The notes beneath the pieces are model-generated. The model did not search any database and was not told the origin of the DNA. It worked only from the letters and a program-made list of their open reading frames with translations. The translations under genes and the position numbers were made by a program. Below, in pieces: positions 46,671-57,622 of a DNA stretch of 64,000 nt (its first letter is position 1; every line of letters starts with the position of its first letter). Source of the DNA: Polytrichum commune (taxonomy: Eukaryota > Streptophyta > Polytrichopsida > Polytrichales > Polytrichaceae); the NCBI GenBank assembly GCA_950295325.1, contig OX485809.1, positions 10,786,001 to 10,850,000 on the forward strand, in the 5' to 3' direction.

Positions 46671-47250
46671 TTAGTGGCTCTTGTGTGTGAGGTTAAGGCA
46701 TTGGCCAAAAGTTTGTGATTGTTAGCTCTTGTAGATGGGGTTGAGGCCTTGGCCAAAAATTTGTTATTGTAGCCTCTTGTATGTGAGGTTAAGGCCTTGG
46801 CCAAACATATCAGATTAGGGGCTCTTGTGTGTGAGGTTAAGCCCTTGCCCAAAAATTTCAGATTGTTAGCTCTTGTATATGGTGTTGAGGCCTTGGCCAA
46901 AAATTTCAGATTGTTGGCTCTTGTGTGTGAGGTTAAGGCCTTGGCCAACAATTTTAGATTGTAGGCTTTTGAATGTGATGTTAAGGCCTTGGCCAAATAT
47001 TTCAGATTGTGGGCTCTTGTGTGTGAGGTTAAGGCCTTGGCCAACAATTTCAGATTGTAGGCTTTTGAATGTGATGTTAAGGCCTTGGCCAAATATTTCA
47101 GATTGTGGGCTCTTGTATATGAGGTTAAAGCCTTGGCCAAACATATCAGATTAGTGGCTCTTGTGTGTGAGGTTAAGGCATTGGCCAAAAGTTTGTGATT
47201 GTTAGCTCTTGTATATGGGGTTGATGCCTTGGCCAAAAATTTCAAATTGT
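46671..47250. repeat. 48-bp minisatellite, block 3
   Basis: Continuation of block 2 after the solo LTR, then a second higher-order copy from 46773. Units decay toward 47300. Confidence 0.9.
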
Positions 47251-47407
47251 ATGCTCTTGTGAGTTTAAGGCTCTTGTGAATTTTAAGCATTCTTGAGTCT
47301 TTGGGTTGAGGTTAAGTTCTTGGCCAAAATTTACTTGATTTTTGAGTTCATTTGTGTACCTCATCATTTGTTCATCAGGTTGTGGAAGATCGCTCTAATT
47401 GCACGTC

Positions 47408-47908
47408 ATGGAGCCACTCGTACTACATCTGGACCTATATGTACAATTGTCAGTCTTAGTTCCCAACTTATTGGTGGGTGCCGCAAATGTGGATACGGGC
47501 CGGGAGACGGTATTGGACACCCAACGTCGTTTGTCGCTAATCCACGATTTGAGGCTATGTTGCAAATCATGGAAAAATGTTGTGGATAAAAGTGTGGAGT
47601 ACAATGCTCTTCGTTTGGCTCAATATGAATACGCCATGGGTCCCAATGTAGACTTAAGGGTGTGTTTGCCACGCGAACATAACCTCATCACACAATTTCA
47701 AATGAACATGATGTGGTTCTCTCGTAGCCGCCACGTCAGCTCAAAAATTTCGCGGAGGATTCTTATGTCGGACTTGGGGGATTTATCATTGCGTTCATTG
47801 GCTAAACTAAGGGATGAATTGGAGAGTTGCTGGTGTGCGGAGGAGTTATATGGCATGATCTTTGAATCATTTTACCCATATTGGACATGCCCGGCCGATA
47901 GGGTGTAG
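47408..47908 (+). CDS. Uncharacterised ORF with weak F-box-like motif
   Basis: A 166-residue frame from ATG 47408. Residues ~45-70 (LIHDLRLCCKSWKNVVDKS) resemble the second half of an F-box, where R/C-x-W-x-x-hydrophobic residues contact SKP1. The rest (for example ILMSDLGDLSLRSLAKLRDELE and a Cys/Trp-rich end) is not recognised. The N-terminal part lacks the usual LP...I start of an F-box. A T-rich tract and CAG at 47379 could be a splice acceptor just upstream, so it may be a last exon. The function in protein turnover is only a guess. Confidence 0.35.
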   Translation: MEPLVLHLDLYVQLSVLVPNLLVGAANVDTGRETVLDTQRRLSLIHDLRLCCKSWKNVVDKSVEYNALRLAQYEYAMGPNVDLRVCLPREHNLITQFQMNMMWFSRSRHVSSKISRRILMSDLGDLSLRSLAKLRDELESCWCAEELYGMIFESFYPYWTCPADRV

Positions 47909-49185
47909 ATGGAAATAAAGTAGAGGATGATTGTATATAGCTACTTGAACTGAATACACATTTTTGTAAGTCTTGAGTTTGGCACCTATCTTCATGAACA
48001 TTTTCTCGGCCAATCAAATATTTTGTGTATGGTAATTATTGAAATCTAATCGTACTTGGAAATAGTACCCAACCTACTTGGCGCAATTTATCACTTTGTG
48101 GAAATCATTTATGTACACTTACATTGTTCATCATATGTTTATGTTTGATTTCAATTGGTGACGTCAGCCCTAATTTAATATGAAACATTTCAAACCTAGA
48201 CTCTAGGATGTTTGAGAACAAATGGAATCTTCCACGCCTATAGGATCCGTTGGTTTCTCGAACAATTCAGGTTTCTTATGTCCACGGGAATGGGGTGCCT
48301 TTCCAACAAATTGAATTCAAACTACCCCTAAATCCACGGAAATAGGCACGGCTTCTCCTAAAATTACCCAATAAAATCTAAATTTTTCGCTCTCCAATCA
48401 CCGCTCTCCGCTCTCCGCTCTACGCTCACACTACTAAGTTTCCCGAGAGACATGTGGTTGGTTTGAACCGCATGCCTAGATGTGCCAGCCTTGTTGGATG
48501 TGCCTTACAATATCTCATTCGATTATTTTCATCTGAGGTGGTTGCAGAGGTTAACTCCATCCAATCGGGTGGTCATCCCCGAGTATATGTCTTACATCTA
48601 CTTGAGTTCATCTAAGTCTATTTACTAACTAGTCCTAGATTGCTCACTATGTTTGGTTTGGTTTCCTATTGCCGTGGCTCGCCGGCTCACGGTCCTCTCA
48701 CACGCAATGAACGGGGAGTACCGAACTTTAGTTACGAGCTAGCCAAATTTTTTTGGAGATTTCCGAATGAGTTCGCGATGATTCGGACGAGGTACCGACT
48801 TAAAATTGTTAAGGTTGGAAATTGACCGGTTCAAATGAGAAAAGATCGGCAATATAGCCGGTTGAGGCATCATATTTTAGGATATTTACCGAGCCAATTT
48901 TAAAATTTTAGGCAAGTAGCCGAAGGGACTAGGGATAGGGTGGAAATTTCTACTAGGGTAATACTAGAGTCATGACTCATAAGGTCAAGAACCATGGAGG
49001 CTAATTAATTTAGGGTTGGTTCCGTTCATTGGGCCGATTAGGGTTTTGAGGCTCTAAGCACTCAAGGACCCTCCCTCACGAGTATAAGGAGTTTGAGTCC
49101 CTTGTGCAAAGTATCTCACTCCTCTACTGGGATTTCTCTCTGTACTCTTTCACTACTGCTCTTCCGCTTCTCTTTGTTTATGCAT
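47909..49185. other. Unannotated stretch
   Basis: No supported gene. A 61-codon frame at 48640-48825 has no recognised domain. 48400-48425 has a short CGCTCTC repeat. Confidence 0.4.
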
Positions 49186-49189
49186 CCAC

Positions 49190-49440
49190 CTGCGGCGATC
49201 CACCTGCGATCTACTAGTTGGAGACATTTGTTTCGGAGGTCCAGTTCGGTGCGGCGATCCACCTGCGATCTAGTTGGTGACATCTATTTCGAAGGTCCAG
49301 GGTGAAGGTCCATTTCGATGCGGCGATCCACTGCGATCCAGTTGGAGATATCTGTTTCGAAGGTCCAGGGTGAAGGTCCAGTTCGGAGGTCTAGTTTAGT
49401 ACGGCAATCCACTGCGATCCAATCGGAGACATTTGTTTGG
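49190..49440. repeat. Imperfect 60-80-bp direct repeats
   Basis: Four copies of 'gcggcgatccacctgcgatc'-like text followed by 'gttggagacat..gtttcgaaggtccag' at irregular spacing (about 49192, 49250, 49319, 49400). Confidence 0.7.
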
Positions 49441-49781
49441 AGGTCACAAATCTCTTGAAATCCTGTGGATAAGTCTTGAAGAGTAGGAAACAAACTTGTG
49501 CGGAACCAATGCTCGTCTCCTGGATCTCTTGAATCTCTCACAACGATTCTTGAATCTCCTGGATTTCTCACAGCGATTTTGAGACTTCACAGTGACATCA
49601 CACTGCAGTTTTGTGCATGGCGCCGTGAAGTACAGAGCGTGGGATGAAGTTTCTCTCAGCCGCCACTATTTGGTGCCTTCCTTCGTGTACACCCGGAGCA
49701 CCTTGTTTTGACAAGGTAGAAACTATTTGTGAAATTTCAATGTGACACTTGTGACACTTTGAAAATTTAATAAAAACATGA

Positions 49782-50012
49782 GTGAGAAACAGACTTGGAA
49801 GTAAAAATTTGGAAGCTATGCTTAGAATTGCTTTAGAGGGACCAGATGAAAACTTTGATAATATTATTGAAGAGGCAGTTCCTTTGTGGAAAACTGGAAT
49901 CAAATACCGGTTTTTATATGCTAATCCTTCACGTTATGTGTCTTTTGCAAGTGATGCATCTTGTTCAGTAAGTTCAACTATGTTTTCTAATTATGAGGTT
50001 ACGGATGTTTAA
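49782..50012 (+). pseudogene. hAT-type transposase C-terminal fragment
   Basis: A 76-codon frame reads RNRLGSKNLEAMLRIALEGP, then DENFDNIIEEAVPLWKTGIK. This pattern is typical of the C-terminal dimerisation segment of hAT transposases and their domesticated relatives. No upstream catalytic region is present, so it is a fragment. No initiation codon is evident. Confidence 0.45.
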
Positions 50013-50352
50013 AAGTTGCATGTATTGTTGTACTAACTAGCTTCTAAATAATGTATGAGCATTTTTTGGATTTATATATATTTTTAAAGGCTAAATCCTT
50101 GGCCCCAAGTTGGTGGGGGCTTGGCAAGGTTCAAATCCTTCCAAGGATACTTGAATTTTCTATCAACACAAATTCACCCGTTTAAAAGCATAACACCAAT
50201 TTTTTTAACAATGTTTAAAAAAACAAATCCGACATACAATACAAATCTTCGGAAACATACCGAAATGAAATTCAGAAAGTCGGAAAATTACCAAATGGTA
50301 AAGTTAAATATCAGTTTTTAACCGAGAATAAAAATCGGATTTAGGTAGCTTC

Positions 50353-50688
50353 CTAGCAAAAAAATAAAAATCCGAATGTCTTTATAAAAGATCGGAAATG
50401 TACCGATTTTTGTATAAAACTCCCCGGACTGTGCTCACACGTGGTTCCAAATGATGTGAGGTCTACATAGTCCATACTTATTATTTCTTCCACCCACTCA
50501 ACATATTCTAGATTGGCCGCCCTTATGTTCCTATCGCTATTGCTAGCATGACAAAATTGCAAAAACATGGTGGTGACTCCGCTATCACAAGTGGACAAAT
50601 ACACTTTTGCTCCTCGTACTCTTATATGATTGCCGTACGCATACATTGACATGTACCTTTTGCATCTCTTGAGGGTGGTGTAGACCAA
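50353..50688 (-). pseudogene. CACTA-associated DUF4216-like fragment
   Basis: A 111-codon minus frame contains CDSGVTTMFLQFCHASNSDR, then LEYVEWVEEIISMDYVDL. The layout resembles DUF4216, a domain encoded beside Tnp2 transposases in plant CACTA elements (an SGV motif, then a Y-x-x-x-x-E-I-I-x-hydrophobic-x-Y segment). The match is by eye and partial. Confidence 0.3.
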
Positions 50689-50689
50689 T

Positions 50690-51250
50690 TTTTTGTCTTT
50701 TTGATAATTTTTTGCATTCTTAGTTTTTATAGATGGACAAATGCCACTTCATAATTGAAAATCAGTGGTAAGTGTGTACAGTTTATTCAAAGAGAGGATT
50801 AGTGAAAATTTAGTGACAGTTACTCAAAAGACAGTTTGGCGGACTATAGTCAGTAGGAGAAGAAAACTATAACTAACGGACTATAGGCAAGTAAGGTAGT
50901 TAGTAATTGAACCATCCCCCTCAAGAGAGATATTCGGAAGAGGAAGTGGACACAAGTAGTCATAGTGGACTCCAATGTAGAGCGAGAGAGCAATTAACCC
51001 TCTCGAGAAGAGAGTGGTAATCTTTTTTTCAAGGTATTAACAAGTCTCTAAGGGAGTTTAAGTCTCATCATTTTTGAAGTATTCATTGTGTGATTGGCCT
51101 GAGCGGGGGGGAATGTTTTATTCATGTCTTTACTATTAAAATAAAACATATGTTTGAATGAAATCTTACCAGTTTGACTCTTGTGTGTGTGTATGTTTTT
51201 GATTCCTGACTCCTATGGAAGGGAAGGGAATAAGTTTTGGTGATGTTGAA
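50690..51250. other. Unannotated stretch
   Basis: No gene or repeat recognised. Confidence 0.4.
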
Positions 51251-51703
51251 TGTGAGCCCAAAATGGTGCCCACATGTGGTGATTAACTCTTCGAAACCAA
51301 TTTTAGTTTGGCTTTGATGTGTTATGATTATTCACAAAACATAAAAAGAGTGAAGTAGGGTGTGGATTTAAGTTTAGGCATTAGGTGGTGTTGTGTGATT
51401 ATTCCAAGGTTTGATTTCAATAAGAGAGTGCCTTGATTATGTGAGTAGGGGGGTAAGGTGAGGCAAGGTGAGCTCCACGGGTAAATGCCCACTTTTGGAT
51501 CCACCTTGTTGGTTTAGGAATGAGAAGGTTTTGTGGATGGGGATTAGTCCCTACTTTGGAGGAGAGGGTTAAAGGATTGTGATTGGAGGTGCTAATCCTC
51601 TCACCCTATCCTCACCCCTATCCCCCTCTCTCCCTCTTTGCTACTTAAGGTGGTTCTCTCTCATTTTTTCTCTCTCTCTCTCAAGTTCCCTCAATGGAGA
51701 TGA

Positions 51704-51840
51704 GCTCTTGGAGCTTGGGTCCACATGTGTAGATTAGTTAATGTTATAGGCTCTTGGAGCTTGGGTCCACATGTGTGGATTAGTTAATGTTATAGACTCT
51801 TGGAGCTTGGGTCCACGTGTGTGGATTAGTTAGTGATGTT
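51704..51840. repeat. 46-bp triplicate inside the LTR
   Basis: Three near-perfect copies of a 46-bp unit beginning 'ctcttggagcttgggtccac'; copies start at 51704, 51750 and 51796. Confidence 0.88.
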
Positions 51841-51992
51841 AGGTAATTAGTTAGCTTATTAGCCGAAGAATAAAAGAGTTAGCAATTGTCCGATTAAGCA
51901 TCTTGAGGGATTACATTTAAGAGTGTAGCTAAAGGCTCACATGTGGGCCTTTGAGCAATTAGTTGCTTAGGTGGTTATGGTGAAATTTAGTT

Positions 51993-52820
51993 AGGTGGCT
52001 AAGCCGACTGCTGGACTTTGGGACGAGGTGGCTAAGCCGACTGCTGGACCTTGGACGAGGTGGCTAAGCCAATTGCTAGACCCTGTGATGAGGTGGCTAA
52101 GTCAACTGCTGGACCCTGGGACGAGGTGGCTAGGCCGACTGCTGGACCTTGGACGAGGTGGCTAAGCCAACTGCTAGACCTTGGGACGAGGTGGCTAAGC
52201 CGACTGCTGGACCTTGGACGAGGTGGCTAAGCCAACTGCTGGACCCTGTGACGAGGTGGCTAGGCCGACTGCTGGACCTTGGACGAGGTGGCTAAGCCAA
52301 TTGCTGGACCCTGTGATGAGGTGGCTAAGTCAACTGCTGGACCCTGGGACGAGGTGGCTAGGCCGACTGCTGGACCTTGGACGAGGTGGCTAAGCCAACT
52401 GCTAGACCTTGGGACGAGGTGGCTAAGCCGACTGCTGGACCTTGGACGAGGTGGCTAAGCCAACTGCTGGACCCTGTGACGAGGTGGCTAGGCCGACTGC
52501 TGGACCTTGGACGAGGTGGCTAAGCCAACTGTTGGACCTTGGACGAGGTGGCTAAGCCAACTGCTAGACCCTGTGACGAGGTGGCTAAGCCAACTGCTGG
52601 ACCCTGGGACGAGGTGGCTAGGCCAACTGCTGGATCTGGGACGAGGTGGCTAGGCCGATTGCTGGACCTTGGACGAGGTGGCTAAGCCGATTGCTGGACC
52701 CTGGGACGAGGTGGCTAGGCCGACTGCTGGACCCTAGGACGAGGTGGCTAAGCCGACTGCTGGACCTTGGGACGAGGTGGCTAAGCCAACTGCTGGACCC
52801 TGGGATGAGGTGGCTAAGCC
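51993..52820. repeat. 32/33-bp minisatellite inside the LTR
   Basis: About 25 tandem units of 32 or 33 bp ('tggctaagccgactgctgga' plus 'cc(t/c)tgg(g)acgagg'). There is a higher-order period of ~230 bp, visible as the repeated 'ccctgtgatgagg' variant. Confidence 0.93.
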
Positions 52821-53390
52821 TCGGAATTGCCCGGAAGAGGATTGATGTGAGAAGCATTAGTTTATCTACACATCAACTTAACATAGAAGCTAGTCAAGGC
52901 TAGTCCTAAACAACCTTACATTAGTACTTCTATAAACCATTACATTAGGTGTTTAGATGTTGTAGTGCAAGCCAAGTAGTTAAAACATTAGTTTATCTAG
53001 AATTCCGTGTGGCCTCAAAGGCAATTGTACTTGTGATCAACCATTGAGGGAGTGTTTTTTAACACTTATGTCCTTTTTGGGAGATTCAATCGCTTATAAG
53101 AAATGGATAAAATGGAGGACTCTAGCAAGGGCAAGGTGAAGGAAAGGATAATCAAAGGCCAAAGGAGAATATCCTTGAGAGTTTGTGTTGCCAAGGCTGC
53201 CGGTTGGACCCTAGAAAAGGCCAACGCGACCACGAGCCAAGAGGCTACTTCTAAATAAACAAAGTAATTCAAAATGACATGAATGCTTAATAATGTGAAG
53301 AGATTAATTTCCACGCTACATACACTACATGTGATTCTCAAGACCATCACCCGGACTAGGGCGCTTAAGGGTGGTGGGTTTGGCCTCACA

Positions 53391-55229
53391 ATGAATTATT
53401 CGAAAACATAAGATAAGTTGAGTGAGAAGAGGCTTACCCGTAATGTGTGTATGCATAACTAAAAAAAACTCAGAGTGTCATTCTCGAATCCTGTGAAAGG
53501 GTGAGAGGTTTCTATCACGAGTAAGTGAATAGTGAAATTGGGAATAATATAGGGCCCTCATAGTATGAAACACTAAACTTCATAGGACTCCGAGCGGTTG
53601 TTCTTTATTCTTTGAATTATCTAATGAGTAAGTAGGTACAAGAGTCAATATTTAGGCTACAAATCCTTGATCCCTGGGAAAATGTTGAAAACAGTTTAAC
53701 ATAAAGGTATGGTTAACTTTGAGAAGAAGGTTCCAGACAGAGAGTAATTTTTGGGTGGTGAGATTAACTTTGTATGACGACATGAGCCAGTGAATGAGAA
53801 GTTTGCGACTCATTTCTTTCTGGGAGAAAGGGGAATTAGAGAACAATTGTCTTCTTCAATCCATAACAATATTATTCGAGCTCAATAGACTTATATACTC
53901 AACTCAGCAAGACCAAATAAGGGATGTGGTTCCCTGAGGACGAAGATCTCGGGTGAGATTAATTACAGCCTTGTGTTGGAACTGATCTTTAAACAAACCA
54001 GAGGGAGAGAGACTCCGAGTTTGTTAAACTGTCGCAATGGCAAGTAGCCTTGTTAACGTAAGTAGCTTCAAGACGCGGATTGTCAATCTCTGAGTCCTAT
54101 GCATGTCATTTCGGTAAATAATAGTGAACTTATTATAGAAAGTGGAGCAAGAGCTTAATCTGTATCTAGACTTTTTGGTGTTGATACTACTCACTTTAAT
54201 CTGCCTCAGTGGGGACAGAATGTGTCACATAGTGAACTATCCTATATGGAATGAAGACATGGCCGTAATTTAAATAAGAGTGTGCAAGCTGGAGCCCTTT
54301 TGCTGTGTATATCATCTGATTCGACGCTAGGCCCACCTCCTAACGGAGGCATAAAACCTATGTTGCATCACGGAATACCGTGATCAACACTAGGCCAACG
54401 GGCTCACCTTCGTGCTGGTATTTGCATACTAGCGTAATTTTTCTTTCTTTTCTTCATCTGATTCTTCTCTCTTATTTGCTCTAATTCGACTTCTGGGAGT
54501 GTGATTGAGTCCGTCGCAGAGGGAATGGGAGGAATCTTGAGTAAGGAGGTTAGAAGTAAGGGAAGAGAGGACGTGTAGGCGTGGGAGAGTGATGCGCCTT
54601 AAACCAATATCGTTTGGGTGAGGGCCAGAGGGCAAGTACATATGGTGGGCCTTACCCCCTTCCATTTGAGTATACTTGGACTTTGATTTGGTACTCAGAA
54701 CTATGGATTGCTCCATTATGGTTACTTGTGATTGGATATTTATAAATTAACATAAGTATAATGACTTAAAAGATATTTTGCGCAATTTCATCTAAGTAAC
54801 CAAGTGTTAACTTATCCTTTTAAAGGTGACTGGATATATGATGTGGTTAGTCATGCTAACCTGTAGTTTTGGCCTTGGCTCTAATACTTGAAACCGGGTT
54901 CTAAAAAGACTATGGTTGAGCCGAGACTCTCTGTGTTGTGATTTCATACTGAGTATACGAAAAAAAATCCTTTGGGTTGTGAAGAGAGAGACTTCCGTGA
55001 TGTATGTACTGCATTGAGTGTCCTCACATTCATTAACTTTAAGATAATTAATTGCTGAATACACTTAAGTAACCATACCTTATAAGTATGTCATCTTTAT
55101 TTCATTCAGTAAACATTGTGATTTGTCAATGAACCTAATTATGACAATCTATAGTTCAATCTGACACTCATTTAGTCTTCCTTGTGTGGTTTTCTTAATT
55201 AGAACCCAATACCAAAACTAACTACATTT
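53391..55229. other. Unresolved sequence, possibly a decayed LTR
   Basis: No gene recognised. Because a primer-site-like motif follows at 55230, part of this stretch may be a 5' LTR ending ...ACTACA near 55226. I could not find its left boundary. Confidence 0.35.
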
Positions 55230-55247
55230 TGGCGCCGCTGTTGGGGA
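55230..55247 (+). other. Primer-binding-site-like motif (tRNA-Asp type)
   Basis: TGGCGCCGCTGTTGGGGA resembles the tRNA-Asp-complementary primer site of many plant gypsy elements, with about three mismatches by my recall of the consensus. Confidence 0.5.
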
Positions 55248-55668
55248 AGGCTACGGTCGTCAGAATGTAGAAAATTAGGTGTTGATAGATATCATTAGTT
55301 CACTTACCAATTAACCTAAGACATATCATGTTTGCGACAAAGTCAAGAGCAAGAGAAATAAATTGGGAATAAGTCTTCAACTATTCTTACAATTTATCTC
55401 TACTTAGACTCAGGCAGAGAACATGATATAATCTTAGTAAAAGATTTGTAGGTCACACTTAATGTGGCCCTGAAAATCTGGTGTGAAGGATTCCTGGAAG
55501 TGTAATGTGGCGCTTCTTACCTTAGTTGTCGAATTAAGTGAGAAAGCACAACCAGTTGCCAAACTAGCGGAACCACAGTTAAATGCTAGATTCACATTAT
55601 GGAAACCCAAGGAAACTCACCTTCATAAATGGAGTAGGTTATCTCGGGACTGATTTTTAACACAAACA

Positions 55669-56209
55669 ATGTTTGCGCAATCCCCACTAGAGGCTAGAGT
55701 CAAGACGCTACCCCTAGAAGTTCAACAAATTATTATAACAAAAGTATGGCAACATAGGACCATTATTGAAGGAATCGAGAAAATAAAAAACTTTGGTAAC
55801 TTTGTGGAAAGAGATTATTTTTTAAGTCAATACCTCAAACATACATTGTTGGCACCGGAAGGTGAACAAATCATTAAAGATGCTAACAATGCGATAAAGC
55901 GACTTGAGAATGTGGCCCTGGGATTCTACCCCACCAAAGTCAAAAAGTTTTGACGAGTGGTTGTACCAAGGCTCACGTTTGTTTTCTGCTCTTTATCAGT
56001 TCTACAAAGCACCTTTTTGGGGAGTTGGTATTCACATAGGACCAAACCACCCCAAATACCCGAAAGAATTTCGGGCAAATTTCCTTAATCTACCTATTCA
56101 CCTCCAAGAAAAGATTTTTGACAAAGTTTGGAATGGTGGTGAGGGTTTTAATGCAGAAGAAGAAAAAAGAAGAAAAACTTCGGTCTCCGGAGGAGACCGA
56201 CGTGAATGA
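55669..56209 (+). pseudogene. Uncharacterised frameshifted ORF
   Basis: Two overlapping frames (55669-55953 and the frame through 56209) fit one protein with a 1-nt insertion in the T run near 55948-55951. The first gives LPLEVQQIIITKVW and the second LPIHLQEKIFDKVW, so it appears to contain two copies of a short helical motif. It lies 420 bp after a primer-site-like motif, so it could be a gag-like gene. No zinc knuckle is seen. Confidence 0.4.
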
Positions 56210-56442
56210 AGTGTCTGTTCGATCCTCCTCCAATCCGATGCCCACAGGACAAAGGTATGGAGGTAAAGATCTACTCCTCCCTTTCGAGAGTAGACACTAT
56301 AGTCACCAGTTACTAGTAACAAGAACCAAAATGGTTAGTTTTTAGGGGGGGGTTGTTAGTATAGTTTGGATCGCCAAGTCTCTATTGCATTTGTTAGTGG
56401 ATGGAGTAGAGTGGCTTACTTACCAAAGTTTTATGGCTTTGT

Positions 56443-57622
56443 CTATGGGGGGTCTAGTGTTTGGGGTAGGGGTTGGTGGTTTTCTATTCTTCTTTTGTGT
56501 AGGAGGATAGACATGGCATATTTAATAGCGATAGTATTGATGTTTTTAAAAGTATTTTTAATGATAGGCATAGGTATTTTAAATTTATTTTCGAGTGATT
56601 TCATTGAAGGAATGTGTGTAGTGGCTCTAGCGCCTGCGGTGATTATAATAAGGGGGTCAACTTTCCATCCTCTAGCAGCAATACTATCGATTAATGGTTT
56701 ATATTTGTTATTTTTTGCTTTGAGTGTTTCTGGAGAGAATCTATCATTACAGTATGTGAATTCGATGAATTGTATGGTGAGGTTGGGGTCCATGTCTGTG
56801 GGGGGGTCGTTTTGGTACGGTAATCCTCTAACACAAAGGATGTCAGGTCTAAATCTGGAGTTACAATGGCATCTTTGTGTACCGCATGTGCAAGGGAGTA
56901 GCCAGTTGGGAACGGTGTTTTCCTGGGATGTATTGTTGAAGGTGCCAACGTTCATGAGAATATAACATCGAGATTTTTCAGATGAGATTAGTAATTTCCT
57001 AATTTCCCATACAGCTTTGTTGTGTCTTTTGACGTGAAGTGAATGTATATGTTGTTGTTTACACGTAAGTAGTACATGTAACCACGTGTCCGGTTCGTAT
57101 GAGTTGCAAATGGGGCATGTAATAGAGGGATATGATTGTCTACCGAAGAACAATTGTTTTCGAGCATTGCCCATATAGGTTCATGTTCGGAATTTGATGA
57201 GGCATGATTTTTGTTTATCCGTGATTTCCGGGTTTTCCCAGAATTCGTTAGAAAGTTCTTTGTCTATATATGCATTTCCTGTCCATTTGTAAGTGTTGGG
57301 GGTTTGTGTGGCCATGTTTTCCAAGTTGTTTTCCCTGTCGTATTTAATAATTTGTTTTTCTAGGAATCTAACAGGGCCTTTATCAGGAACGTCCATCATT
57401 GAGGCCCAAACGTCTTTTTGGTAGTAGTATGGGGTGGCATGGGCATGTTCATATGGGTGAATGGCAATTCTGTGCTCTAGTTCTAGCCCTTCTTTTGCCA
57501 ATTTGTCTGCTTGTTCATTGCCGTTAATGTTGACGTGTGCTCTGACTTTGTATAGTGTGATTGGTTTAGTTCGGTTTTGAAGTAGTTGTACCATGGTGGC
57601 GAGGGTGATTTGGTCAGGGTGG
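56443..57622 (-). pseudogene. LINE C-terminal region: RNase H, zinc motif, endonuclease-like tail
   Basis: One minus frame broken by a single TGA (57183-57181; CGA would restore it). It begins inside an RNase H domain (YKVRAHVNINGNEQADKLAKE). It continues through FRT-stop-TYMGNARKQLFFG to a zinc motif CPICNSYEPDTWLHVLLTC, and ends with a PD-(D/E)xK-like stretch: RPDILCVRG, then IQFIEFTYCNDRF and KNNKYKPL. The order suits a non-LTR retrotransposon with RNase H and a restriction-like endonuclease. The RT should lie upstream on this strand, but the Tat-like element cut the gene at 57622, so any RT would be beyond the right edge of the window. Confidence 0.65.

Larger units (their letters stand above)
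51251..53390 (+). mobile_element. Solo LTR of the Tat-like family
   Basis: 2140 bp beginning TGTGAGCCCAAAA and ending GTTTGGCCTCACA. Both termini match the LTR of the element at 57623. The flanks TTGAA (51246-51250) and ATGAA (53391-53395) differ by one base, consistent with an aged TSD. No PBS or gag follows, so it is a solo LTR. It contains two internal repeat blocks. Confidence 0.8.

Noticed and set aside
50095-50155. Possible tRNA because of 'ggttcaaatcc'
   Set aside because: No acceptor or anticodon stem can be formed around it.
56366-56965. Plus-strand 199-codon hydrophobic ORF suggesting a membrane protein
   Set aside because: It is the antisense of the LINE endonuclease-like tail.
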